This document shows, in pieces, positions 55,142 to 63,850 of a DNA stretch of 64,000 bases. The notes under the pieces were generated by a model, which saw nothing but the letters and a program-made list of their open reading frames with translations, had not been told where the DNA came from and did no database searches. Numbering within the stretch: the stretch's first letter is position 1; each line of letters opens with the position of its first letter. A program made the translations under genes and the position numbers. Source of the DNA: Achromobacter piechaudii NBRC 102461. GTDB lineage: Bacteria > Pseudomonadota > Gammaproteobacteria > Burkholderiales > Burkholderiaceae_B. Location: positions 620,001 through 684,000 of the forward strand of contig NZ_BCTK01000001.1 of NCBI RefSeq assembly GCF_001571245.1, in the 5' to 3' direction.

Positions 55142-56137
55142 ATGAATGTGACCCGCCGCCATGCCCTGGGCGCGCTTGCCGCGCTGCCCCTGATGTCCTT
55201 GACCTCTCGCCCCGCCTGGGCGCAAAGCACGTTCCCCACGCGTCCCGTGCGCCTGCTGGTGGGTTTCGCCCCGGGCGGCCTGACGGACATTGCGGCCCGC
55301 GCCTTGGCCGAGCGCATGGGCAAGACCTTGAAGCAGAACGTGGTCGTGGAAAACCGGCCCGGCGGGCAGGCGATCATCGCCACGGTTGCGGTGGCGCGCG
55401 CCGAACCGGACGGCTACACGCTGGGCTTTGCCGGCACCAACGGCATGATCCTGAACCCCTTGCTGTACAACAACTTGCCCTACCAGCAGTCCGATTTCAA
55501 GCAGCTGGGTTCCATGGGCAAGTCGCCCATGTTGTTGATCGTCAACCCGTCGCTGGGCGTCAAGAACGTGCAGGAATTCATCGCCCTGGCCAAGAAAAAA
55601 CCCGGCGACCTGACTTGCGCCCATGCCGGGCGGGGCGTCATCAACCATCTGGCGCTGCTGCATTTCCAATCCAAGACCGGCACGCAGTTTCAGGACGTGC
55701 CGTACAAGGGCAGCGGCCCGGCGTTGCTGGACCTGATGGCCGGCACGGTGCAGAGCACGTTCGACTTTCCCACCTCGGCCCTGGCCAACATCAAGTCGGG
55801 CAAGTTGCAGGTGCTGGCCGTCACCGCCGACAAGCGCCTGTCCAGCCTGCCCGATGTGCCCACCATGAAAGAGGCGGGCGTCGATGACTTCGAGCTCTAC
55901 ACGCGCATGATGATTTCCGGCCCCGCCGCCATGCCGGCCGATGTGGTCAAGGTGCTTGAGAACGCCGTGCGCGAAGGCACGCGCGACCCCGGCCTGATCC
56001 AGCAATTCGCCGATCAGGGCGTGGCGGTGGAGTTCACCTCGTCAGCCGATCTGGACAAGGTGATTGCGGACGAGTCCGCCATGTGGGCGCAGGTCATCAA
56101 GGCCAACGGCGTGCCCAAGACCGATCTGAAAGCGTAA
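55142..56137 (+). CDS. Bug family periplasmic receptor (tripartite tricarboxylate transporter)
   Basis: A 331-residue receptor. The signal has a twin arginine (NVTRRHALGALAALPLMSL), ending near PAWAQ. Bug motifs: FPTRPVRLLVGFAPGGLTDIAAR, VENRPGGQAIIAT, PDGYTLGFAGTNG, PYKGSGPALLDLMAG and LPDVPTMKEAGVD. Start ATG 55142; the frame is open further upstream without support. The BAAT-like hydrolase follows after 9 bp, so they form an operon, and the receptor may import the hydrolase substrate. Confidence 0.92.
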   Translation: MNVTRRHALGALAALPLMSLTSRPAWAQSTFPTRPVRLLVGFAPGGLTDIAARALAERMGKTLKQNVVVENRPGGQAIIATVAVARAEPDGYTLGFAGTNGMILNPLLYNNLPYQQSDFKQLGSMGKSPMLLIVNPSLGVKNVQEFIALAKKKPGDLTCAHAGRGVINHLALLHFQSKTGTQFQDVPYKGSGPALLDLMAGTVQSTFDFPTSALANIKSGKLQVLAVTADKRLSSLPDVPTMKEAGVDDFELYTRMMISGPAAMPADVVKVLENAVREGTRDPGLIQQFADQGVAVEFTSSADLDKVIADESAMWAQVIKANGVPKTDLKA

Positions 56138-56146
56138 GGACGCACC

Positions 56147-57457
56147 GTGACCGAACAAGCCCGCATTACCGTTACCCCTGAATTCGCATTGATCGACGTT
56201 GCGCGTGACATCCGCATCGACGGCTTCGCACCCTATGCGACCATCACCGTCACCGCCAGCATGCAGATGTGCGGCGCGCCGTGGCGATCGCAGGCCGTCT
56301 TCGTGGCTGGCCACGACGGCAGCCTGGACCTGGGCCGCGACAGCCCCGTCTCGGGCAGCTACGCAGAACCCTCGGCCATGGGCATCGTGTGGTCGATGGT
56401 GTGCGAAGACATGAGCCGCGTCGTGTTCCCGCCTGACCGCACCGAGCCGCTGCTGATCCAGATCGAGGCCACCGATGGCGTGCATAGCGCGTCGGCGCGG
56501 CTGGTGCAGGAATTTCTGGAAGAGGGCGTCACGCATCGGTCGGTGCGCGAGCAAGTAGGCGGCATGACGATTTCCGGCGAACTATATACGCCGGCCGGCC
56601 CCGGTCCGCACCCGCTCGTCATCTACATGAACGGCTCATCGGGTGGCGTCAACGCGCCCCGCGCCGCGCTGTTCGCCGCGCGCGGCTTCCAATGCCTGGC
56701 GCTGGCCATCTTCAACTATGACGGTCGGCCCAAGTACCTGAACGACATGCCGCTGGAATATTTTGAACACGCGCTGCGTTGGGCGCATGCCGAACTGGCG
56801 CCGCGCGATGGCTTCGTGGCGCTGTCGGGCATCAGCCGGGGCGGTGAAACGTCGTTGCTGGTGGCCTCGCACTATCCCGAGCTGGTCAGCGCGGTGGCCG
56901 CCTATGTGCCGTCGCCCGTCATGCACGGCGTGGTCAGCGCGGGTTCGCCCGGCACCGGCCGCGATGCGCAGGTCTGGACCAAGGCAGGCCAGCCCTTGCC
57001 GCATCTTTGGCAAGACAACGCCCACGCTGATTGGGAGGCCGCCTACGCATCCGAGCCGCCTTATCGGCAGACCCACGCCTTCCTGAGCGCGACGCGCGAT
57101 GCGGCTGCTTTCGAACGCGCCCGCATTCCGGTCGAGAACTACCCCGGCCCCGTCATGCTCATCAGCGCGTCGGACGACGGCTTCTGGCCCAGCACTGCCT
57201 ATTCGGAAATCGTGATGCGGCAGCGCCAGTCGCACGGCCTGCCGACCTTTCACCACGTCTGCATGGGGGCGGGGCATCACGTGCATTACCCGTATCTGCC
57301 GGCCACGCTGATCAGCAAGCCGCATGCGATGTCGGGCTTGCTGCTGGACGCGGGCGGTACACCGGCCGCCAACGCGGCGGGCAATGAGGGGTCGTACCTG
57401 GCCGTGCTGGAATTCCTGAACCGCGCGGCCGGTACACCCGGCGCTATTCCTCGCTAG
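56147..57457 (+). CDS. Acyl-CoA thioesterase / BAAT-like hydrolase
   Basis: A 436-residue two-domain enzyme. The N-terminal 130 residues resemble the immunoglobulin-like acyl-CoA thioesterase/BAAT N-domain (ITVTPEFALIDVARDIRIDG). The rest is an alpha/beta-hydrolase of the BAAT C-terminal group, with MNGSSGGVNAPRAALFAARGF, nucleophile ALSGISRGGETSLL (Ser, not the Cys of amino acid N-acyltransferases), acid in SASDDGFWPS and His in GAGHHVHYPY. Serine points to thioester or ester hydrolysis. Start is GTG 56147 with AAGGACGC upstream. Its last 14 bp overlap the 3' end of the convergent murA-like gene. Confidence 0.85.
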   Translation: MTEQARITVTPEFALIDVARDIRIDGFAPYATITVTASMQMCGAPWRSQAVFVAGHDGSLDLGRDSPVSGSYAEPSAMGIVWSMVCEDMSRVVFPPDRTEPLLIQIEATDGVHSASARLVQEFLEEGVTHRSVREQVGGMTISGELYTPAGPGPHPLVIYMNGSSGGVNAPRAALFAARGFQCLALAIFNYDGRPKYLNDMPLEYFEHALRWAHAELAPRDGFVALSGISRGGETSLLVASHYPELVSAVAAYVPSPVMHGVVSAGSPGTGRDAQVWTKAGQPLPHLWQDNAHADWEAAYASEPPYRQTHAFLSATRDAAAFERARIPVENYPGPVMLISASDDGFWPSTAYSEIVMRQRQSHGLPTFHHVCMGAGHHVHYPYLPATLISKPHAMSGLLLDAGGTPAANAAGNEGSYLAVLEFLNRAAGTPGAIPR

Positions 57458-58745
57458 CCCACTCGACCTGCACGCCCAGGCTGCGCAGGTTTTCCACGAA
57501 CTGCGGATGCGCGCGGCGGATCGGGGTGGCGTTGCGGATTTCCGAGCGCCCCTTGATGCTGCTGGCGACCATGAACAACGCAATCGCCACGCGGATGATG
57601 TAGGGGCTTTCAACCACGGCGGGCGTCAGCGGCATGCCGCCAAACGTCACGACACGGTGCGGGTCCGACGAAAACACGTGCGCGCCGAATTTGGACAGCT
57701 CGCCCGTCCAGCCCAGCGCGCCGTCGTAGACCTTGTTCCAGAACATCGCGTTGCCTTCGGCGCACACGCCCAGCGCAATGAAAATGGGCAGCAGGTCCAC
57801 CGGAAAGTACGGCCAGGGCGCGGCCTCGACCTTGGTCAGCACGTTGCTGGTGAAGGGCGTCTGCACCTTCAGCGGCCCCGAGCGCAGCGCGCGCGACCAG
57901 CCGTCCTTGTGTTCGATCTGCACGCCGAACTTGGCGAACGTGCGGTCGATCAGCGGGAAGTTGCCCGGCGTGCGGTTGCGCACCACGACGTCGCCGCCCG
58001 TGATCGCGCCCAGCGCCAGGAAGGTCGTGATTTCGTGGAAGTCTTCTTCGAACGTGAACTCGCCACCGCCCAGCGGCACGCCGCCGCGCACGGTCAGGCG
58101 CGAGGTGCCGATGCCGTCGATATCGGCGCCCATCATCGCCATGAAGCGGCAGAATTCCTGCACGTGCGGTTCAGAGGCGGCGTTGGTCAACGTGGATTCG
58201 CCCTGCGCGGCGGCCGCGCACAGCACGAAGTTCTCGGTGGTGGTGACCGACGCGTAATCCAGCCAATGGTGCGTGGCCTTGAGCGGGCCGCTGCTGCGCA
58301 CGAGCAGCGAGCCGCTGGCGCGTTCCACCTGCCCGCCGAACGAGCGGAAGATGTCCACGTGCGGATCGATCTCGCGCACGCCCAGCGTGCAACCCTTGAC
58401 GTTGTCTTCCAGCCGCGCCACCCCAAAGCGCGCCAGCAGCGGCGGCACCAGCATGATCGACGAACGCATCTCTTCGGGCAGCCGGTGCACGGCCGCATCG
58501 AAGGTGGTGACGCGGTGATGCAGCGCCAGCGTGCGGGTGGACTCGTCCAGCGTCACTTCGCTGCCCAGCGTGCGGAAGATATCGAGAATCTTGCGCACGT
58601 CGGTGATATCCGGCACGCCGTGCAGCGTCAGCGGCTGGTCGGTCAGCAGGGTGGCGCACAGGATGGGCAGCACCGCGTTCTTGTTGGCCGAGGGGATGAC
58701 GCGGCCGCGCAGGGGCGTGCCACCGTGGACGATGAGACTGGACAT
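57444..58745 (-). CDS. UDP-N-acetylglucosamine 1-carboxyvinyltransferase (MurA-like paralogue)
   Basis: A 433-residue enolpyruvyl transferase (EPT fold). MurA landmarks are present: GGTPLRGRVIPSANKNAVLPILCATLL with the Lys-Asn pair, the catalytic loop KGCTLGVREIDPH with the Cys that reacts with PEP and fosfomycin, a FPVDLLP Asp and the C-terminal IRVAIALF and PIRRAHPQF arginines. It is more divergent than housekeeping MurA (for example GVRE for GARP and little similarity in between) and is not next to the usual hisG/yrbA neighbours, so a second, specialised MurA-type enzyme is likely. ATG 58745 matches the family N terminus. It overlaps the BAAT-like gene tail-to-tail by 14 bp. Confidence 0.85.
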   Translation of the reverse strand: MSSLIVHGGTPLRGRVIPSANKNAVLPILCATLLTDQPLTLHGVPDITDVRKILDIFRTLGSEVTLDESTRTLALHHRVTTFDAAVHRLPEEMRSSIMLVPPLLARFGVARLEDNVKGCTLGVREIDPHVDIFRSFGGQVERASGSLLVRSSGPLKATHHWLDYASVTTTENFVLCAAAAQGESTLTNAASEPHVQEFCRFMAMMGADIDGIGTSRLTVRGGVPLGGGEFTFEEDFHEITTFLALGAITGGDVVVRNRTPGNFPLIDRTFAKFGVQIEHKDGWSRALRSGPLKVQTPFTSNVLTKVEAAPWPYFPVDLLPIFIALGVCAEGNAMFWNKVYDGALGWTGELSKFGAHVFSSDPHRVVTFGGMPLTPAVVESPYIIRVAIALFMVASSIKGRSEIRNATPIRRAHPQFVENLRSLGVQVEWASEE

Positions 58746-58871
58746 GGGGAAGGGGCGACAGGCCGGATGGGTAGCGAGAAGTGGCGGTAATTGTACTGTT
58801 ACGCCCCGCAGCGGCCCCCCCGGCCCGGTGATCAAACGTATCAAACTGCAAATAGGCGTCGCCGCCTGTGC

Positions 58872-60971
58872 CTACGCCTGATCGGATTCGCCGCCGCCAA
58901 AGGTCAGCTCGCGCGCACGCGTGTCCACGCGGGCGCGGTCCTGTTCCATCCGGCGGCGCAGTCGCCATCCGCCAAACCAGCCGCTGTCGTCATTGATCTG
59001 CGCGTCAAGCTGTTGCAGGTAGTCGTCACCCGGGGACAGTGCGCGGGCGCGCGCGATCCATACCCGCGCCAGATACGCGTTGGGCTCGCAACCCCGGCCT
59101 TCCAGAAAGGCGATGGCGTAGCTGCGCGCGGCCGTTTCGCGGTCGCCGTCATGCTCCTGGTCCCACAGCCAGGGCAACACGTTGTCCAGCGCGGCGCGCT
59201 GGTCTGCGTCCGAGCCGCTGTGCATCAGCATCAGCCAGCTCAGGTTGCGCGCGGCCATCGCCCGCATGCGCGAGCCCTGTTCCGCCACCTGCCAATTGTT
59301 TTCCAGCCAGGCGCGGTAGGTCTGGTAGTCGTGCGGCGCAATGTCGCCACCGTCGTCGATGGCGGCGTACGCCAGGTTGTTGCGGGCGATGAGGTCGCCC
59401 GCCCGGGCCGCGCGGGTCAGCCAGTCGCGCGCGGTGTCGGCGTCGATATGGGCGTATCCGGGATCGATCTTGCCCGCATACAGTTCGCTCAAGGACATCA
59501 TCGCGTCCGCGCGCTGGCGCTGCGCGCCTTCCTGCCACAGAAAGAGCGCGGCTTGCGGCGAGACGTCGCCCCACAGGTTGCGGCCCAGCTGCGCCAGGTT
59601 GAAGTCGCTGTCCGAATGGTCCGGCGCAAAGCCTTGCTCCAGCAGCGCGCCGGTGTCCAGCTCGTTTTCGTCGAGGCCAAACAGCCCGAATTGGCTGCCC
59701 GCCGCCGCGAGCAACACGGCTTGCACGTCGTCGCCCCAGCGCGCGCCGCGCAGCAGGATCTGTCGCAACAAGCCTTGCGTATCCGGCATGCCCTTGAACC
59801 ACAAGCACGCTTGCAACGTGAACAGGACGCCGGGATAAGCCTCGTCCGTCAGGTCCGTATCGGCGGGCGCCAACGCGACGGCCCGCGCCAACAGCGAGTA
59901 GGCGTGTTCGAGCAGGGCGGCGTCCCAATGCACCTCGCCGTCTTCATCTACATGGCGCGCGCGCGTCGTTTCGAAGTTGGCGTAGTGGCAGAGCGCCATG
60001 GCCTGTCGTTCGGCCGAAATATCCAGCGTCAGCCACTGTTCATAGGCGTCGCGGAACGCCGCGTTGCCTTCGTCATCGTCGGCCTCGGGATAGAAGGCGA
60101 CATAGCCCAGGTAATCGAATTCCTTGTAGAACCGCAACTCGTCGCGCTGCGATTCGCTCAAGCCCGCGCAGATCGGGCCGTCGATGAAGGCCTGCATCCG
60201 TGCGTGGCTGCCGCCCCAGCGCGGGTACAGAAAGTACAGGTAGCTGGTCAGCAGGCCGACATCGTTCGGCCGCAGCGCCAGCGAGGTGCGCAGCCAATAG
60301 GTCTTGGAATCTTCCTCGTCGCCCTTGTCGTCCACCAGGCGCGCGGGCAGGCCGGGCGGCAGGGCGTCAGGCAATTCGGCCAGTCCCATATCGCTGTATT
60401 CGGTCAGGCGCTGCATCCCTTGTTCCCAGACGGGCGGCGACCAGCTGGCGCGAAGGTCGTCGTGGGAAACCTGCGTGGCGCCGTGCATCAGCGCGGCCAA
60501 CCAGTCGGGCTCGCCCAGATAGGCGCAGACGCGCATCGTGCGCTGCACGGCCACGACGGGGCGCTCGTGCAGGGCCATCGCGTGCAGAAACGCCGCCACG
60601 GCATGGTCGCGCGCCATCATCGCGCCGGCCCATTGGCTGTCGTCAACCACGTCGGCGGTATTGCTGCCACGAATGGCGCCGGCGATGTGTTCCCACTGAT
60701 TGCCGTAGGCAAGATGCGCATGATAGGAAGCGGGCCGTGCGTGGCGCCAGGCTTGCAGCCGGGCCAGATTGTCGGCGGCGGATCCGCGTGGATCGTTGAT
60801 CTCGTCCAACATCCAGCGGTACCCGTACGTCTCGCCATCACTGTCCAGCCAGCGCAGCGCGGCCGCGTCCAGCAGGGCATCCAGTTCGTCATACTGGCCG
60901 GCGTGGAGCCATTGCCGCAGTTGTGCGCGGCGCGCAATCAGGGTGTCGATCGTGTCGGAAGAGGCAGTCAT
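58872..60971 (-). CDS. Large helical repeat protein of unknown function (possibly DUF4034)
   Basis: A 699-residue soluble protein without signal peptide or membrane helix. It is rich in Trp, Asp and Ala, and the second half looks like TPR/Sel1-type alpha-alpha repeats (LWQEGAQRQRADAMMSLSELYAGKIDPGY, AARAGDLIARNNLAYAAIDDGGDI and SYAIAFLEGRGCEPNAYLARVWIARAR in pieces). A central block with RPNDVGLLTSYLYFLYPRWGGS is distinctive and may belong to DUF4034, though I cannot confirm this. No catalytic motif is seen. Alone on the minus strand, with no clear ribosome-binding site. The position gives no functional hint. Confidence 0.6.
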   Translation of the reverse strand: MTASSDTIDTLIARRAQLRQWLHAGQYDELDALLDAAALRWLDSDGETYGYRWMLDEINDPRGSAADNLARLQAWRHARPASYHAHLAYGNQWEHIAGAIRGSNTADVVDDSQWAGAMMARDHAVAAFLHAMALHERPVVAVQRTMRVCAYLGEPDWLAALMHGATQVSHDDLRASWSPPVWEQGMQRLTEYSDMGLAELPDALPPGLPARLVDDKGDEEDSKTYWLRTSLALRPNDVGLLTSYLYFLYPRWGGSHARMQAFIDGPICAGLSESQRDELRFYKEFDYLGYVAFYPEADDDEGNAAFRDAYEQWLTLDISAERQAMALCHYANFETTRARHVDEDGEVHWDAALLEHAYSLLARAVALAPADTDLTDEAYPGVLFTLQACLWFKGMPDTQGLLRQILLRGARWGDDVQAVLLAAAGSQFGLFGLDENELDTGALLEQGFAPDHSDSDFNLAQLGRNLWGDVSPQAALFLWQEGAQRQRADAMMSLSELYAGKIDPGYAHIDADTARDWLTRAARAGDLIARNNLAYAAIDDGGDIAPHDYQTYRAWLENNWQVAEQGSRMRAMAARNLSWLMLMHSGSDADQRAALDNVLPWLWDQEHDGDRETAARSYAIAFLEGRGCEPNAYLARVWIARARALSPGDDYLQQLDAQINDDSGWFGGWRLRRRMEQDRARVDTRARELTFGGGESDQA

Positions 60972-61076
60972 TCGCTACAGCAGGTGGGTTGCAGGGACGC
61001 GAACCCAGGCCGGCAGCGCAGCGCGCATGACGCAGTTTGGGGCCGCACCTGTTTAACAACGGCAGCTTGGCCGTTT

Positions 61077-61247
61077 AGTTAAGGAGGGAGCGCGTCGGTA
61101 CGCAGGTTAAGGATGGGCGCGGCCGGCGTGCTGGTTAAGGACGTGGCGCGGCCGGCGTGCTGGTTAAGGACGTGGCGCGGCCGGCGTGCCGGTTAAGGAC
61201 GGAGCGTATCCCGCGAGCGGGTTAAGGCCGGGGCGCGTCCGGCACGC
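61077..61247. repeat. 28-29 bp tandem repeat, about six copies
   Basis: Units begin GGTTAAGGA (plus strand) at 61105, 61133, 61162, 61191 and 61220, with a degenerate first unit (AGTTAAGG) at 61077. The central units are nearly identical (GTGGCGCGGCCGGCGTGCT body). The last unit contains the stop codon region of the membrane-protein gene that ends at 61222. Every copy carries TTAA. It fills most of the gap between the large helical protein and the membrane protein. Confidence 0.85.
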
Positions 61248-61698
61248 TGGATGCGGGGTTCTTGCGGACCAGCACGGTGCCCAGAATCGTCAGCGCCGCG
61301 CCGCCGCCCAGGTAGGGCAGGCCAAAGATCAGCATCCAGAAGAACAGTGCGGTCTTGGCGTCGTTCGCGGCTTGCGCGTTGGAGGCCACGTCGCCGTGCG
61401 TACCCAGGTCCATGGTCAGCAGCGTGGCAGGGATGGTCACCATCAGCGCCACGCCCAGCACCACGCAGCCCCAGCCGATCATCCGCTTCAAGTTCGGTAT
61501 GCGAGCCAGCAGCACGGCCGCCACGATAGTGATCAGCAACCAGATGCCGGTGCCGACAATCATCATGGTGTCGGAATCGCCGGCGTTGGCCTCTGGCGAG
61601 GCGGCCATCAATAGCGGCAGCAGCACGCCGTAGCTGACCTTGCCGATCAGCAGGCCCGAGACGATGCTGACTATCCATTTGACGCTGTTCGACGGCAT
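61222..61698 (-). CDS. Small membrane protein of unknown function
   Basis: A 158-residue membrane protein with four hydrophobic segments (WIVSIVSGLLIGKVSYGVLL, MMIVGTGIWLLITIVAAVLL, WGCVVLGVALMVTIPATLL, TALFFWMLIFGLPYLGGGAALTILG in pieces). AAGGAATCCTGC precedes ATG 61698. No family motif is recognised. The stop codon lies in the last unit of the downstream tandem repeat. Transcribed after a nucleoside deaminase gene with a 40-bp gap, so co-transcription is possible. Confidence 0.65.
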   Translation of the reverse strand: MPSNSVKWIVSIVSGLLIGKVSYGVLLPLLMAASPEANAGDSDTMMIVGTGIWLLITIVAAVLLARIPNLKRMIGWGCVVLGVALMVTIPATLLTMDLGTHGDVASNAQAANDAKTALFFWMLIFGLPYLGGGAALTILGTVLVRKNPASSVPDAPRP

Positions 61699-61738
61699 GC
61701 AGGATTCCTTGTTGATGTTGTGTGGCGGCTTGCGGCGT

Positions 61739-62221
61739 CTACGACTGGCGCCGCAGCTTTTCCTGATGCAGCTGTTTGACCTGCTCGGCGAATTCGTCCA
61801 CCGGGCCATCGACTTGCACGCCGTCGATGACTTCCTGGATCGACAGCGGCTTCACGCGCGACGGCGCGACGCCCCATTCCTGCATCCACTGCCGGTATTG
61901 CTTGGACGAGCTGGCGTAGACGATGCGCCCCAGCCCCACCCAGCCATGCGCGGCGGAACACATGGGGCAATGTTCGCCCGAGGTATACACCGTGCATGCG
62001 GCGCGCTCTGCCATCGGCACATGATTGGCGGCCCAGCGGGCAATCTCGAATTCCGGATGCTGCGTGTGATCGCCGCCCGAGACGTGGTTATGGTCTTCAA
62101 ACAGCACCTCGCCGTTGGCCGACACCAGCACCGACCCAAAGGGTTGGTCGCCGGATTCCAGGGCCTGTCTGGCCAGCGCCACGCAACGCGCCAGATGCTG
62201 CTTGTCGTGTTCGTCGATCAT
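61739..62221 (-). CDS. Nucleoside/nucleobase deaminase (CDA family)
   Basis: A 160-residue zinc-dependent deaminase. The metal motif is present as HPEFEIARWA (His and catalytic Glu) and TSGEHCPMCSAAH (two zinc Cys), preceded by SGDQPFGSVLV. It resembles guanine deaminase/tRNA-adenosine deaminase-like cytidine-deaminase-fold enzymes. The exact base is undetermined: the C-terminal tail (VKPLSIQEVIDGVQVDGP) is not that of TadA. GGGAGATTCAC precedes the ATG. Confidence 0.88.
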   Translation of the reverse strand: MIDEHDKQHLARCVALARQALESGDQPFGSVLVSANGEVLFEDHNHVSGGDHTQHPEFEIARWAANHVPMAERAACTVYTSGEHCPMCSAAHGWVGLGRIVYASSSKQYRQWMQEWGVAPSRVKPLSIQEVIDGVQVDGPVDEFAEQVKQLHQEKLRRQS

Positions 62222-62273
62222 GTGAATCTCCCGGTTATTCGTGGTCGCTCCGCGGCCCGCCCGCGCGCGTGAA

Positions 62274-62867
62274 TCAATAATAGATGTCCACGTAATCCGT
62301 CAGGCCGCCGCACGCCTCCATCTGCTGCAAACGCCAGTATTTGCGCTTGCCGGTTGCGCGGAACTCATAATCGCCCGTGCGTTCGCAACGGCGGCCCTTG
62401 TCCGGCGCGTCCAGAATCATGATCGTGCCGCGAAACGTGAAGCGATCGGCGTCGATCGACACGACTTCACCCTTGATCTTCAAGGTGCCTTCAAAGTTGG
62501 CCTGCGTGCCATCGATACGCACGACGTCATTTTCGTCGGTGGCATTCAGCTTGCCGCGCTGCGCCGACCACAACCACTGCAAGGTCACGCCGCTGTTGTT
62601 CAACAGGCGTTCATAGGCCGCCTGATTGCGGATTTCGGTCTTGCTCACCGGCGCCAATCCCGCCGCACCCGGTTGCCGTGCGGGCGCCGTATTCGCCGCA
62701 TTATTCTGCTGCACCGGAGAATGGGCACGGACGCTGTCGCCCTGCGCCGCGATCATCGGCGACGCCGAGACCAGGGCAAGCCCGAATGCCAGGGGAATAA
62801 TCCGGGAAAGGCGTGATTTGCGGGTGGCGCAAGAGTTGTCGCGAGCAGGCGTCTTATGCATGGTCAT
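62274..62867 (-). CDS. Hypothetical exported protein
   Basis: A 197-residue protein with a basic N terminus and a hydrophobic segment (IIPLAFGLALVSASPMIAAQ) that looks like a Sec signal peptide with cleavage after IAA. A Pro/Ala/Gln-rich linker follows, then a compact domain of about 115 residues with two cysteines near the end (RRCERTGDYEF and MEACGGL), which could form a disulfide. No family recognised. An ATG at 62861 is an alternative start. It ends 52 bp before the deaminase start on the same strand. Confidence 0.6.
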   Translation of the reverse strand: MTMHKTPARDNSCATRKSRLSRIIPLAFGLALVSASPMIAAQGDSVRAHSPVQQNNAANTAPARQPGAAGLAPVSKTEIRNQAAYERLLNNSGVTLQWLWSAQRGKLNATDENDVVRIDGTQANFEGTLKIKGEVVSIDADRFTFRGTIMILDAPDKGRRCERTGDYEFRATGKRKYWRLQQMEACGGLTDYVDIYY

Positions 62868-63075
62868 CAGTGTTTAGTTATTCGGCAATGGCCGGCCGCC
62901 CCGGACGAGGGCGGCCACGGGCGCTTAAATTAGCATGCTGATTGCAATTGGAAATGTCCGAGTCGCGGGGTTATGTATCCATCCGTTAATGCGGTCAGAC
63001 GCCAGCGGACGGGGCTGCCTCGGGAAGTAAACGGGCGTAGAGTGGCGCAGTCCATCCCGTTTAAAAAGGAATTCC

Positions 63076-63717
63076 ATGCTGACCGTGCATCACCTGGGTA
63101 AATCGCAGTCCGAACGCATCGTATGGTTGTGCGAGGAATTGGCCATCCCCTATGAATTGAAGGTGTATGACCGCGACCCGAACACGCGGCTCGCGCCGCC
63201 CGAGTACAAGGCACTGCATCCGCTGGGCACCGCCCCGATCATCAGCGATGGCGACATCGTGCTGGCTGAATCAGGCGCCATCGTGCAATACATCCTGAGC
63301 CGCTACGGCGAAGGCCGCCTGGTTGTGGACCCATCCGACGCGGCCTATGCCGATTATCTGTATTGGTTCCATTTCGCCAACGGCTCGCTGCAACCCGCGC
63401 TGATGCGCTGCATGGTGGTGGCGCGCGCCGAGGTCCCCGCCGACAAACCCATCGCGCAGTTTTCCGATGCGCGGCGTCAGCAGGCGCTGGCTCTAGTCGA
63501 TAAGCAATTGAGCAAGACGGATTATTTGGCAGGCGACACCCTGACCGCCGCCGACATCATCGCCGTGTTCTCGCTCACGACGATGCGCCTGTTTTTCCCC
63601 TACGACTTGTCGCCGTACCCCCACATCCTGGCGTACCTGCAACGCATCGGCGCGCGCGACGCCTATCGCCATGCCATGAAGAAAGGCGACCCGGACATGG
63701 CTCCGATGCTGTCGTGA
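63076..63717 (+). CDS. Glutathione S-transferase
   Basis: A 213-residue cytosolic GST. The N-terminal thioredoxin-like domain starts LTVHHLGKSQSERIVWLCEELAIPYE, with the cis-Pro motif LGTAPIISDGDIVLAESGAIVQYI (Glu-Ser pair binding glutathione) and the C-terminal all-helical domain with YLAGDTLTAADIIAVFSL (N-capping Asp). The active-site residue is probably the Ser of GKSQS. AAGGAATTCC ribosome-binding site. Single gene ending in a terminator. Substrate unknown. Confidence 0.92.
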   Translation: MLTVHHLGKSQSERIVWLCEELAIPYELKVYDRDPNTRLAPPEYKALHPLGTAPIISDGDIVLAESGAIVQYILSRYGEGRLVVDPSDAAYADYLYWFHFANGSLQPALMRCMVVARAEVPADKPIAQFSDARRQQALALVDKQLSKTDYLAGDTLTAADIIAVFSLTTMRLFFPYDLSPYPHILAYLQRIGARDAYRHAMKKGDPDMAPMLS

Positions 63718-63725
63718 CATGAATA

Positions 63726-63767
63726 AGGCCGGGTGGAACGTAGCGTCCCACCCGGCCTAGTTTCTTC
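63726..63767 (+). terminator. Rho-independent terminator after the GST gene
   Basis: AGGCCGGGTGG and CCACCCGGCCT form an 11-bp stem with an eleven-base loop, followed by AGTTTCTTC. It lies 9 bp after the GST stop and separates it from a converging gene. Confidence 0.8.
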
Positions 63768-63850
63768 ATCGATTTACCTTCGACGGGGCGCGGCAGCCTG
63801 AATCAATGTGTGGGCTGCCGCGACATGATGCCCCTGCAACTGAAGCGCCC

